Shown here in pieces: positions 12,031 through 26,498 of a stretch of DNA of 64,000 bases; the first letter of the stretch is position 1; each line of letters opens with the position of its first letter. This DNA comes from Siniperca chuatsi. Taxonomy: Eukaryota > Chordata > Actinopteri > Centrarchiformes > Sinipercidae. The stretch lies in NCBI RefSeq assembly GCF_020085105.1, contig NC_058052.1, positions 16,993,733 through 17,057,732 of the forward strand, in the 5' to 3' direction. Under the pieces are notes generated by a model. That model saw only the letters and a program-made list of their open reading frames with translations. It did no database searches and was not told the origin of the DNA. The position numbers were made by a program, and so were the translations under genes.

Positions 12031-15000
12031 TCGCACACACATAGGCTATTTCTATTTAACCGTGTGAGTGTGAGTACATCTCCTAGAGAATCAAATTGTA
12101 GCTGTGAAAGTACAAAATCCTTCAAAATGTCTTTTAAAAGTTTACGAATTTTCTCTGTGCCCTGACCAAAACAAAACATGATGACAGGTGCCAGTTTATG
12201 ACATCCCTCTCTTTATCTCTGAGTCTTCTCAATTTCCCCCGACAGAGAGTGAAAAGATGGGCGGGGGGGAGGGGCGCTGGGGACCTGAAGTGTGTTTAGG
12301 AGGAAGATGGCTGTCACTAGCTGTCAATCGTCGGCTTTTTGATGCCATCGTCTTGGCACAGGCCTGTCTGTCTCACAGTGTAACAGCTATCAAAGACTCA
12401 CTCAAAGCAAAGACAGGGCTAGGGTGGAAACACAAGGAAATCCACGCATTCTCTCATTTACACCTGGCATATAAACTTTGCAAAATCTGGGTCTGTGAAT
12501 TATGATGGAGCCCATCATTCTCACCTGGCCTTGAAGCAAAAAAAAAAAAAGAAAGAAAGGAAAGGAAAAAAGGCTGCAGTTATAAAACCAGATATTCTTG
12601 TTAATGTCTTATTAGTGGTCTATAAAGCATTAATAAATGCCATATTAGAAGGTGGTACCAGCTACATTTGGACAGGGGTTATTGTGAAATTAGTGGAGAA
12701 TGGAATAAAACATGATTGTTCCAAGTACAAACAATGGTTCTAATGATCTCCTTTGTTTGCTTTCCTTTGGTCAATTTTAGCAGCTCCAAGAGACAAATCA
12801 TTCCACAGTACATGTTTGACCGGTTAGTCATGCATCCAAGGCACTTCAGCAGGGGAAATGTTTCAGTAGAGAGCAGTACAGTCAGTATTTCCAATGGTCG
12901 ATATTATGATCGATTGGGCAGTGATGTCCAACACTGGTTGCCTTTATTTTCTTACTATTGCTTGCTACAGAACATTTTGAAGAGAGCGTGTCACCTTACG
13001 CTGCTTTGGTGATAACATCAATCAGTCCTGCTGTCCTTGGTGGACTGTCTGCTTTTCATCTTGTTTGAGACAGATCACTTGCAGTTCCCACACCACACCT
13101 CTTTATTGGTCCAAGACAACATCAGGATGACTGTGTCCAGATGACCAGATCACAACTGGACACAGAAGGCGCAGGAGGAAGTGCTGCTCTCTCCTGCCAA
13201 ACATTTACGTTCTGTTTGGCTTGTGGGTTGCTTCACTCTGTCCATTGGCAGGTACGCATACAGACAGATCAAGAAAATATGACAGTGCTACTCAAGCGCA
13301 CAGCTCAATCTCGATCCTGTGCCTGTAGTGTGTAGTGGCCTGCGGGAAGTCCTGTCAGCACTTACCATTTGGCCTTGAACCTGTGCTAAACTATTGAGTT
13401 CATCATGCATAAAACATTAAAGATGTACATCCAAAAGGCTGTGGCTGCCTGTTTATTGGCACTCACAGCTCCATAAACCATTTTCATCCCTTGCAGGATG
13501 AGACACACATGCTCTGCAGTCCTATTGATGGCGTTTAACACAGAATATGAACCATAAAACACAATAATAAACATAAGCGGAGCAAATAAATCTGATTCAT
13601 AATAACCCAGAGGTGGGATTTATGTAAGCAAAGATAGAGTCTTTGTGCAAATTGATGGTACAAGCTCTATCAAAGCACCAGTGAGACACTAATATAGTCA
13701 TATAAACACACCAGCAACACTCTAAAGTAGCTTCATCTCTCCTCTTTGGCTGGCCTAAGTGCTTAAGTAATGTATTGCTTTCATAAGTGTACAACTTCAT
13801 AGCACTTTCTTTGGTGGAAATATGTCTCCATCCTCTGGGTAGTGTGATTAAGAATAAAATGGAAAGAACATTACTATGGAATAAATTCAAACAGTGACAT
13901 AAAGCAGGAAAGTGTTAGCCGCGCTGAGCTGAGCAGAGCAGAGCAGCAGCAGCAGTTCTCTGTCCGAGAGGCCCCTGTGACAACGGCAATGAGCTCCATC
14001 ACTAGCACTCACTGTCCCCCAGGCACCCAAGCTAATGTATCACCTCTGGATTACAGTAATATCTGTCTGATGAATGTTTTCTGAGTGGAGCGGGCCACGT
14101 GCACCCCAGACAGGAGCCTCAGTCGCTGGTTGTAGCTCTGAGGAGATGGAGACTCTGCTCCTGGAGGTCCATTATACTCCTATCCCCCTCCTCTCCTGAG
14201 CCTGTCCTGAATACTACACCTTCTCCCAGTCCATTCATCCTGCCTTCTTTCCCCATTCTTCAGCTATTTGTGTGTGTATGTACATGCATGTATGCCTGTT
14301 CACATGTGTTAGTCACAGGTCTCCACCGAGACGCTGAATGCCATCCTGGGGCGATGCTTGGGTTCCTCCAGTCAACTTTACTGCCTTCATTTGGCCTGAT
14401 GAATGACTAGCTGCCTTATCAGTCCCTCTGCCTGCAATCTCAAGTGTTTCCCTGGAGCCTCACACCGCCTGCAGGTTCGGCCACTCTCTCCAGCATGTGC
14501 TCTTTCTGCTTCTTTACATACACATCACACACTCAGAGACATAGCAAACAGAGGTGCACAATTACATACAGATAAAACTATTCTAGATGTACAGTTCGGA
14601 AAACGACATGCATGTGAACAAAACAATGCACCAATTGTAGCAACTCTGCAGAGCCCAAACACACACGCACACACACTGTTACACAAGGCACACAAGCATA
14701 CGCACACGTCAGCTAGCGAATCCATCATCTTTATTTCTTCCCCAATGTGCTTATATTTTTCTTGTGGCTGCACCATGCTCACAAAAATATTTATTTTTGC
14801 TGATTTTTTTTTCTCGAGGAAACACAAAAGAAATCACACCTCTCTTTCTCCCTGGCTCATGCCAAAATAATCAATGCTTTCCAGAGAGGGACTTGTGGCG
14901 CGACATGCGTGGAGGGAAGGCAGAAGGATGCAGACATAGCTCCAGGGCTCTGGTTGTAGATAATAAGTGAGGAGCAGTCCTTGGGTATGTTTTACAGCTA

Positions 15001-15168
15001 TCAAGACTCATCATATTTGACATGCATTCTGGTGTTTACACAGTCTCCTCCGTAAAATCCTCTCCAGCTATAGAAGGGAACAGGGTGCAGGGAGCACACA
15101 CAACGCAGCACGTACACATTCTGCACACAGGAGTGCTTAGAAAAGACGAGCCAGTTGTTGCCTTTGCT

Positions 15169-15190
15169 TTCTCTCTCTCTCTCTCTCTCT
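15169..15190. repeat. (CT)n microsatellite
   Basis: Eleven CT dinucleotides in a row, next to a T run. Confidence 0.9.
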
Positions 15191-16168
15191 TTTCTCCATG
15201 TCTCATCTCTTATCCACGGCACAATTGGCGGCGTTAGCACCTGTCAGCTGACTGACTTCTTGTTCCCGGTGGCTTATGAAAAAATCATGGCTGCTGGGCT
15301 TCAGAGGCTGCTTTCCCATCAATATGAATTCACCATGGTCTTCATGCAACATTAGGCCAGGCCCTGTTTTCATACAGCAAGCCACACGCTCCTTCGTCTG
15401 TAATACACAAGAGGAAATGAAAAGAGTAAATAGTCCTTTTAGAATGTTACATTCGATCATGGGTGGAACCAAGTCGCCTATGAAAGGAACCAGTATACTT
15501 GGCTCTCAAAAGCACATTTGCTTTCCATCCCCAGATATTACGGCACTGTGCTCTGTGTCCCTTATTAGTGTGTCCTGTTTTACTGTAAACAGTACAATTC
15601 TAAGAGCAGCCCTGCCATGGTTGTCCCCCATTGTTATATTCTAAACAAAGGCTTCCACATTTAGATGCGTAACTCTGTTTATGTTCCTTTGGTTTTAGCG
15701 CTAAAGCAGTGTGTTGTGTGGCAGAGTTAGAGGGTGGCATGTATGTATGAGGATTATGCAGAACTGAATGAACCAAAGTGCCCTCAGCAACATGACACTG
15801 GATGGATAATTGTAGCTCTCAGCTATTAGCTGAATTAGTGTGTTAATTTTTACTCATATAAAGAAAATACAGTAAGTACAGTCCTGTCTCTCTGTAGTGT
15901 TATTTCTCTAAATCAGCGGTTCCCAACTTCCACGAGCACACACAACATGAGCTGACTCTATGGTGTTGCAAGAAAAAACAAAACTTTCCTGCACAAAATG
16001 TAATGTTTCATTTTTTGACTTTTTTTCTAATATTTGATTATTTCTTTTGAGACATTGTATAGTTAAATGTATGTATTTTATGTCTTTCCACAACTACATA
16101 AAAAATATTCTGAGAAGGTAAAATCAATTTCAATTGAACTACTCAGAACACATGCACCCTGTGATGAG

Positions 16169-16555
16169 TAAGGCTGGGTATTGTTTGTAATTTTTCTAGA
16201 AACATTCCAATACGATACCTGAGTTTTAGTACAGACACTATAATGGTACTATACTTTAAGGAATATAAACCTATTTTTCAGCAAAACCTCTTTTTTCATT
16301 AAACAAAAGGAGCCACACTTCTCAAATGTTAAATGTTGTCTAAAGACAAGCAGCTATACAAGAACTTTACCTACATAAAGAAGTCTAAAACTGGCAAAAC
16401 TTACTAAATCTAAAACTACATGATCAAAGAATAAGTAAAAATGATAACAAAGCTGACCAGACATTTGAAGCTTTTGGTACTTGACATTTTTCAATACTCA
16501 GTGCTACAGACAAAACCGCTACCCAAAGAGTCTTGAGATTCGATACCCAGCCATA
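16169..16555. mobile_element. hAT-type MITE
   Basis: A 387-bp element with imperfect terminal inverted repeats TAAGGCTGGGTAT at the left and ATACCCAGCCATA at the right. It is flanked by the imperfect 8-bp pair GTGATGAG / GTCATGAT. The TA-GGCTGGG terminus and 8-bp duplication are typical of hAT elements. The interior has no transposase frame, so it is non-autonomous. Divergence of the termini and duplication suggests an old insertion. Confidence 0.65.
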
Positions 16556-17179
16556 GTCATGATGGGTTGCAAGTAGGCATTAGTTTGTATTAGGGGGGTC
16601 ACAAGAAAAATAGTAAACAACTGTGCTAAATAACCTGCAACAGCCAAACAGAAAAATGGACAAAGTTAAAAATACTGACTCGTTTGGCCTTCATTTTACA
16701 TCTGCTTGGCTGGACCTGCTGCAAATCTGCTTTCCTTCATCTCTCTTAAACATGCTGAAAGTCAATTAACTACACCACTTCTCCCTGACATCATCACGCT
16801 AATACAAGCTGCTCTTGACCTTATGTTTGTGTGTCTTGTCTTGATTGGATTAACTTCAGATGTGGTGTGTGTCGGGGTCTATTACAGAGGCTGTGTTGTG
16901 ATTTCAAACCCCGAGCCCAACTACCCCTCAGCCAGCCCTCTTCCTCCAGCCACTGTCCCACCCCTCTCTTCCTTTACACCTCCCTGAAGGTCTGCTCTCC
17001 CAACACGCCATCTCCAAACACCCCTCACACGAAGAATTGTCACAGACACACACACATGCACACATATGCCTCTGCTCATGCCTCCAAACAGTCATATCCC
17101 ATGTGTCTCCTGCATAGTGATGGAATGCCTGAAGAAACCGTCCATCCTTGCACCCTCCTTCTCTCTCTGATCCCTTTTT

Positions 17180-17290
17180 CCGAGTCCGGAGGGGTCATCT
17201 CAGACAGAGGGCTTATAATCAACTCAATTAAGTGGGTCTGATGGCCATGGCAAATTGGTCTGGGTTATAACATTATCATTAGTGCCTCAA
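17180..17290. promoter_or_regulatory. Possible conserved non-coding element
   Basis: A repeat-free tract with CTTATAATCAACTCAATTAAG and GGTTATAACATTATCATTAG words. Candidate only; no conservation data available. Confidence 0.22.
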
Positions 17291-18279
17291 GTGTGGTCAC
17301 GATGGGACACGGCAGTCAGATGAGAGTGAGACTAATAGGAAGGGAGGATGTAGTGATTCTGGACAGGAAGTGAGGCAAAGATTGAGTTTGTCTTTGTATA
17401 GATGAGAAAATATAAATGAGAGAAACTTTCTGTACACAAAACACTAGAGGAAGTACAGTGTGAAAGGAGAATGGGGCAGTTAAAATAGTATTCAACACAG
17501 CTACAAAGACAGAGCATCTTTCCTCTGGCACTGACTGACAACCACTGTGAAGTGTTGCAGGAACAGCGCTACTGTATACAGAATGATATAGCTGGGAGAC
17601 CTGCTGGCTTAAAAACCAGTGGTTCACCCAGTAATTGTTTCTGAGGATATGACATTTGTCTCTTTTTGTGGCTTGCTCAAAGTGTCAACACCTTTCAAAT
17701 ACCCAAGGCTTTTTCACTGTGGCTCACGTGCCCCGAAGCAGCCTGTTTGATCTTTTTGATGACTGTCAACTTATAGCGGGACTCCATGGAAATTGAATTC
17801 TGTATTTATTTACATGCCAGGTTAATAGTATAGATGCCTAGGTGATTTGAAAGTCAAACAACCACACCTGCCATTCATTCCTGTTTTTTTTCTGAAGAAG
17901 ATCCTGTTTTGTTCTGTATGGCTTGAAGACACAAAGAGTGGATGATAATGAATTGAACGGCTTATCCTCAACATTCACGCTCCAAAATACACTGTAGTTT
18001 AATACAACAGCAATAAATCCAGATCTCCATGATTGAAAAGCAGTTTTTGGGGAATATTTTGTTATATCCTCATCTACATTCTGCGACTCTCCACGTGGCC
18101 TACATAAACTGATGCTCTTTGTGTGCGTGCGTGTGTCGAGAAACACTCGTTTGGGTCTTGCACAGCAACACAGTGGCCCAGTTTGAGTAAAATCAGTGTC
18201 AATGCATCTCTAATTGTGTGTGCTGGTGCATGCGCACGTGTGCGAGCCTCTTCCGGATGCTTTAAACAGACTTGTCATG

Positions 18280-18610
18280 TTGGGAGATGTGACAATTGAA
18301 TGCCAAGAAATGTCTGTCAGTCGTTTTGACGTTGGTCTCTCCATTGTGATTAGCATCACTTAATATTCATGCGTGCTTATCTGCCTGCTGAGACGGTGCC
18401 AAACTGACTGCTGTTAGTAGAGTGCATTGCAAGCAGCCTCCCCGTGATAAACACACCGATGATGTAACAGCCATGTGGCATTACAAGCATGTCAATATGT
18501 GCCGCCCTGTGTACTCTGTGATGGTGTCACAGGTCAATTCAACAAGAGGAAAGTGATATTACTTCCCAGACAGGGGGGAGTGAAGGCCTGACTCTCTTTG
18601 TGCCATGAGC
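18280..18610. promoter_or_regulatory. Possible conserved non-coding element
   Basis: Around 330 bp of balanced-composition, repeat-free DNA with no usable frame. It includes GTGATTAGCATCACTTAATATTC, with a TTAGCATCA core, and GATGATGTAACAGCC, a CRE/AP-1-like word. Among the intergenic tracts it is second only to 10000-10570 as a conserved-element candidate. Confidence 0.28.
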
Positions 18611-21600
18611 CTGTGTTTGCATAGAAAAAAATATTGTGGATTAGCTAAACAACACTGCCACTTGCTGTTCACGTTTAGGTACTAAACAACAAAATAAAGG
18701 GAAAATGCAGCTAGAACGAACTCACGAGTGCTGAGAGGCCTAAAAACTACACATACATAATAGCACATACATTTAGACAGGCCTGGTTTTAAATCTACTT
18801 ATAAGCGTACATTTATATTCTGCATGGTTTGCAAAATTAAAAGCCTTTTTGAGATGTACAGTGTCTTCCCTCCCACACGCTAAATGCATCAAAACAGGAA
18901 CCTCTTGAATTATTTTGTTTCATATTAGCAGTTGTATGTGTCAGTTTTGTTTTCTTGTTTCTCTACCACATTGTTTTTTTCTACCTCTGAGAGAGTGTGT
19001 GAATGTGTATCATTGTGGCACTGTGACAGTCACGGCTGGGAGGAGGAACAGTGGTGTGCTTGCTGCAGATGGCAGCACACATTTTTTCATTCCTTAAACA
19101 GACACAAAAAGCAGCTGAGGGACCAGGGCCTGTCTGTAGAATGTGCTGGGGAAGAGTAGGTACTTGGCACAAGTAGCAGAAACAATTAGCGTCACATAAG
19201 CAGAGGCCTGAAGCAGCTGGAGAGAGAGAGAGAGGATGGTGGAAAAACACGGCATCTCATTTTCACCAAGAGGACCAGAATTGTGTGCACACACTCTGAA
19301 ACATCCCCTTCCTTTCTTCGTCACAATTCAAACAATTTTTTTTTTTTCAGAGACAGTTCGTGTCATGGCTCATTTAATTGATGTGTTCTTGTCTTGTTTG
19401 GATCTGTGCATTCTTAATTAGGGAACAGACAGGGGAAGCTCTGTGTCCTTGGAGAGACCTCACGTCCCACTCACATCCCCAAAATTCCTTTTTGAACATT
19501 CCTGGCTACCGTCTTCCCTGTTCCAGTTTTTGAAGATGCAAGACGAGATGATCTAAAGTGTGGTTCATGACAAAACTCCACCCGTCTTGCTCTGAAAAAC
19601 ATTGCTCATTAAACTTTGCCTACTATGCAGATAAGCTCAAAGAAAATGTTAAATGTGAAGAAGGAGCTGGATACATTCTTCATGCAAAGCACCTGAAAAC
19701 CTGGTTTCAAATCTGAAAGAATAGGTTTGGAAGTCTGTCTTAATGCAATACTCATATACCCATACGTATATACGAGTTGCTATAGGTTCTGCAGCATCAC
19801 CACTCAACTTATTCTTCTGGCTCTTTGATTTCCTGTAGTCTTTGTGACTGTTGCTGGTAATTTAACAAGTTAAAGTGCCCAGTTTGACCTCCCCCCTCTG
19901 TAGCTGTGTGTCCAGTTTCTCTATCAAACAAAAGCTGTGTCTATGAAATCATAGCTGTTACCACAATAATGGTATAAATTGTACAATGTATTTGTCTAGC
20001 AGCAGCACAAGCAGAGAAGACTCATGAAGTCAGTTAACTGACTAATGTCAGTTACACTGCAATATCTATCTAAAGTCTGCTAACATTAGCCACATTACAC
20101 TACTTGTCATACCATAGTCTCTCTTTGCCTCAGTGAGTCCTCAGGCTGCACATACTAGTTTGAGTTGTTTGTCCACCTGCCTTTGAAATTACACTGCTGC
20201 TGGTCCAAATGGCATCAGCTGAGACACTGACTGAGACCACCACTAGTGACTTGCTCAGCTCTGCCTCAAAGACCACCTGTTTTATGAATTTTAAATTTTA
20301 GGAATTTAAATCATAGCTTTCTGTTCCCCAAGAGTTTAGTCAATCCGAGTGAACATGTAGCGTGGGGAACTCGGATGCCTCGGCTCTGAATTGCATGGTG
20401 CCCCATTCATTGCTTATGAAGCAACCCTGGATTTTACATCTGAGCAAGATAAAAATTTCCAGGGGTTTCTTTCAGATTTTTTGTACACTCGTGATCAATA
20501 ACTGTAAGGTCTGGCAGCGCAGGAATTATATGAGTTTTTGCTTTGCTATGGAACTCCACATGTGTGTAGACCTTTCAGAGTAAGCAAGTCTTCAAGCAAG
20601 CACATTAAATAACAAATAGAGCTCATAAAAATGCTGGACAAAAACACTGTTAATTCACTATACTCTGTAGAATATTTCAGAGGACCCTTCAGAAAATAAA
20701 CATGTGAATAAACCCTCTTTTGCCCTTCGACCACTAGGAGGCAGTATTGTATGGCAGCAATGGACGGTAAAGTGTTGAAAATAAATAGTAAAAAGGCATA
20801 GTTCTGTCTGGACCCCAAACACATCTGAATTGTTTTATAATGATCTGTGCACTCTGCCACCCAACAGTCTGTCAATATAAACGTAGCCCGTAAGTAATGT
20901 GGGACTCTCTTTGGAGACTTTCTAAAGGTTTTATGAGAGAGTTGTAGTTTTGCTTCTTTCAGTTTAAAACAATTTAAAACTAAAATTGTGCTATTTTTAT
21001 CACTTAGTAAATTTGAAGAGTGTCTTTCATGGTCTTTGTCTACTTACACAGGAATTTACACAGTGAGGAAAGTGCTGTCTTGTGAAATACCCAAATGTTT
21101 AAAAAGTTAACATTTCACAGATGAATTGCAGTGATGCAAAATCTTGTTATACAACCCTGTGTTGTAAAAGGATCAATACAGCTTTCTTGGACGTTGTATC
21201 TTAATATACAATACTGAGTAATAGTGTGAATTCAGGAACACAGATAAAACAGTTCAAAGTGTGTTTGTTTGGATTGCAAAATAACTGACTGTCTGCAGTA
21301 TTTTTGGATTTGTGGCTTCAGCAAATAAAAAGAACAAACTCAACTAAAAATTACTGGGTGTTGGTGCCTTTTTTTTTTTAAAGGGGACCTTTGTCCTGGG
21401 ACTCTACTACAATATTCAGTGATTTAATCTTATTGGTGTAATTTAAAAAAAAAGAAGTAATAAATAAAGATGTAACTTTCCTGTTTGTGATAAAATATAG
21501 TTGTCTATCGTACAAAAACGTCCCTACTTTTGCAATATACTTGAAAAATCAATAAGTGGAGCCTCCGTCTCAAAGGTTAAGCAAATCAAACAGACGCTAC

Positions 21601-21684
21601 AAAAAGGACTGACACAGAGAGGTTCAGTGGATCTAACTGAAGATGTTCAACCTTTGTTTAACAAAGCCCAGAGCCCAGAGCATA

Positions 21685-24585
<2,901 letters not shown>

Positions 24586-24821
24586 AATCACTGGTTAAAA
24601 AGCTACACATTTGTCTTAAGGTTCTTTAATTTTTATATTAAATATGAGCATAGAATATTATATGTGGAGTACATTGCCCTCTGTACTTTTATGTCAGCTA
24701 CAACAATCATCCAGTGAAAGTCTTTTCTACAGCAAACAACCTCTATATGTTTACTGTCTTTATAAGGATAGCAATCATAAAAGTGCTAAAAAAAAGCGTC
24801 TAAATGACATTATTCAAAATC

Positions 24822-24827
24822 AATAAA
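24822..24827 (+). terminator. Probable comtd1 poly(A) signal
   Basis: AATAAA 237 bp after the comtd1 stop codon, the first canonical hexamer downstream. Confidence 0.55.
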
Positions 24828-25599
24828 TATCACAGTGCTACAGCTCAGGATCAGATAAACATAAAAATTGTGGTTTGCTTTTCTTTGTAACAGAAGATGA
24901 AACATCTCATTTTGCTTACAGGCTGATATGATCAGCTCTATTTGTAGCTACATTACACTGTGACCGCAACAGATCACACATCAAAATAACAAAATCATGT
25001 AAGTGGAATAAAGCTAAGGGAAACTAAAGATGAACTATTTTAAAGAAGCTACAGTTAAGCTCTTTATAGTGAGATGAACACAGCACCCTTCATTTGTGTA
25101 TGTTATCTCACCGCTAAGTGTCTTAAATTGCTGTGATCTAGTGGTTTTTATACATGACACCTTTTCTATTATATTTTAAAGCTGAGCAAAACATTCCTCT
25201 TTAACTACACTACAGCTTGAATGTAAAACATTATTTCTCTAGTACTAGCTGAAGGCAAGCAAGACAAACTTTCTTTAAAAACAGTTAAAGATGGCTGCAG
25301 AGCACAACCAGGAACCACGTTATTCAAGTCTACATTGGCCTGAGGTGTTACAGTCTATTAGTATAGAGACGTGGAAGAACACACAGGAGGAGTTGTAAGA
25401 AATGTGGTGTTTTTATATTATTTACCAGCAAAATGGCAGCAGGATGAATAAAAATAATTTATAATTTATAATTTATAATAATTTTATGCTTTCAAAGAAT
25501 ATACAACAGTTAGACTGTAAAAGCTCAAATAATCATATTTCAGTTGTTACACCTAATACAGTTTGACTTGAGTCTACATGTTGGCATTAACTTAAAACA

Positions 25600-25985
25600 T
25601 AAAACAGTGGTGGAAGAAGTACCCAGATCCTTTCATTAAGTAAAAGTAGCAATACTACAGTGTAGAAATACTTTGTTACAAGTAAAAGTCACAAGCAGGT
25701 TGAATGTCTGTTGGAGAATATATTGCTGTGGTATACAGATGTGTACAGCATGTTTGACTGTAGTATGCAGATCCTTTACTCAAATAAGTGTAGAAATACT
25801 CCATAACAAGTAAAAGTCCTGCATTCTAAATGCTACTTACATAAAAGTACAGAAGTATTCTGTAAGGCATTCTGTAAATTCAGCAAAATGTACTTAAAGT
25901 AGATGTAGTGGAGTAAAAATGTACAATACTTCCCTCCAAAATGTAGTGGAGTAGAAGTCTAAAGTAGCATAAAATGTAAACACTT
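25600..25985 (+). repeat. AGTAAAAGT-type teleost dispersed repeat
   Basis: It begins GTGGTGGAAGAAGTACCCAG and carries several AGTAAAAGT and AAATACT words, as in a very common percomorph repeat. It contains two partial units. Between them, at about 25692-25765, is a segment that also occurs in comtd1 intron 6 (see findings). The rest of 24828-26440 holds no gene that I can see; an AATAAT run lies near 26270. Confidence 0.6.
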
Positions 25986-26447
25986 GGGAGCATGTACATG
26001 AACAACCTATTCATACTTTTACACTGTTGGAAGCGAGCTAGTTACATGATTTTAGGCTTTTTTTCTGGATGCGAATCTGATTTTAACACCACGGTATAAA
26101 AGGTGTGAGTTCAAATCTGCCTAACTAGTTAGAAGGAAGTGCCTGTACAGGACAGGCATGTGCTGTTTAAATGACGTCATCTGCTAAATGCAGTAAAGCA
26201 GGTTGATCGTGAAACACCTTGGCCTGGTATTAATGAAGGAGTGTAACAACTTAAACGCTGTGGCACACATAATAATAATAATAATGATAGTGCACAGAGG
26301 GTTGATTGGCATCTACAGTCAGTTCACCGACGTCACAGCTGTCTGCGACAAAACGTAGTGTAAGCGCTCATTAAGGCATCAGCTGATGCTACAGCTTTTC
26401 AGCACCGCGGACAGCTCCGTTCTGCATACCGAGCAGATGGCGACGGT

Positions 26448-26454
26448 TATAAAA
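26448..26454 (+). promoter_or_regulatory. TATA box of the intermediate filament gene
   Basis: TATAAAA about 51 bp upstream of the first ATG at 26499, in a locally GC-rich stretch. It would place transcription start near 26478 and give a very short 5' leader. Confidence 0.65.
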
Positions 26455-26498
26455 GCCCCGCATGGAGCGCTTCTGCACCGGAGATTCACCGCGACAGC

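Larger units (their letters stand above)
9236..21684. other. Intergenic DNA, no gene recognised
   Basis: About 12 kb with no supported exon. The longest open frames, for example 14403-14870 plus and 11582-11917 plus, are made of CA/GT-rich or stop-poor sequence and match no family I recognise. The stretch holds one hAT-type MITE, a CT repeat, a CAG-rich patch near 13925-13955, and several low-repeat tracts that look like conserved elements, listed separately. Confidence 0.55.

Noticed and set aside
14403-14870. 155-aa plus-strand open frame
   Set aside because: Rich in His/Thr from CA-type simple sequence, no domain, no splice or start support, and overlapped by an open frame on the other strand. 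Treated as chance.
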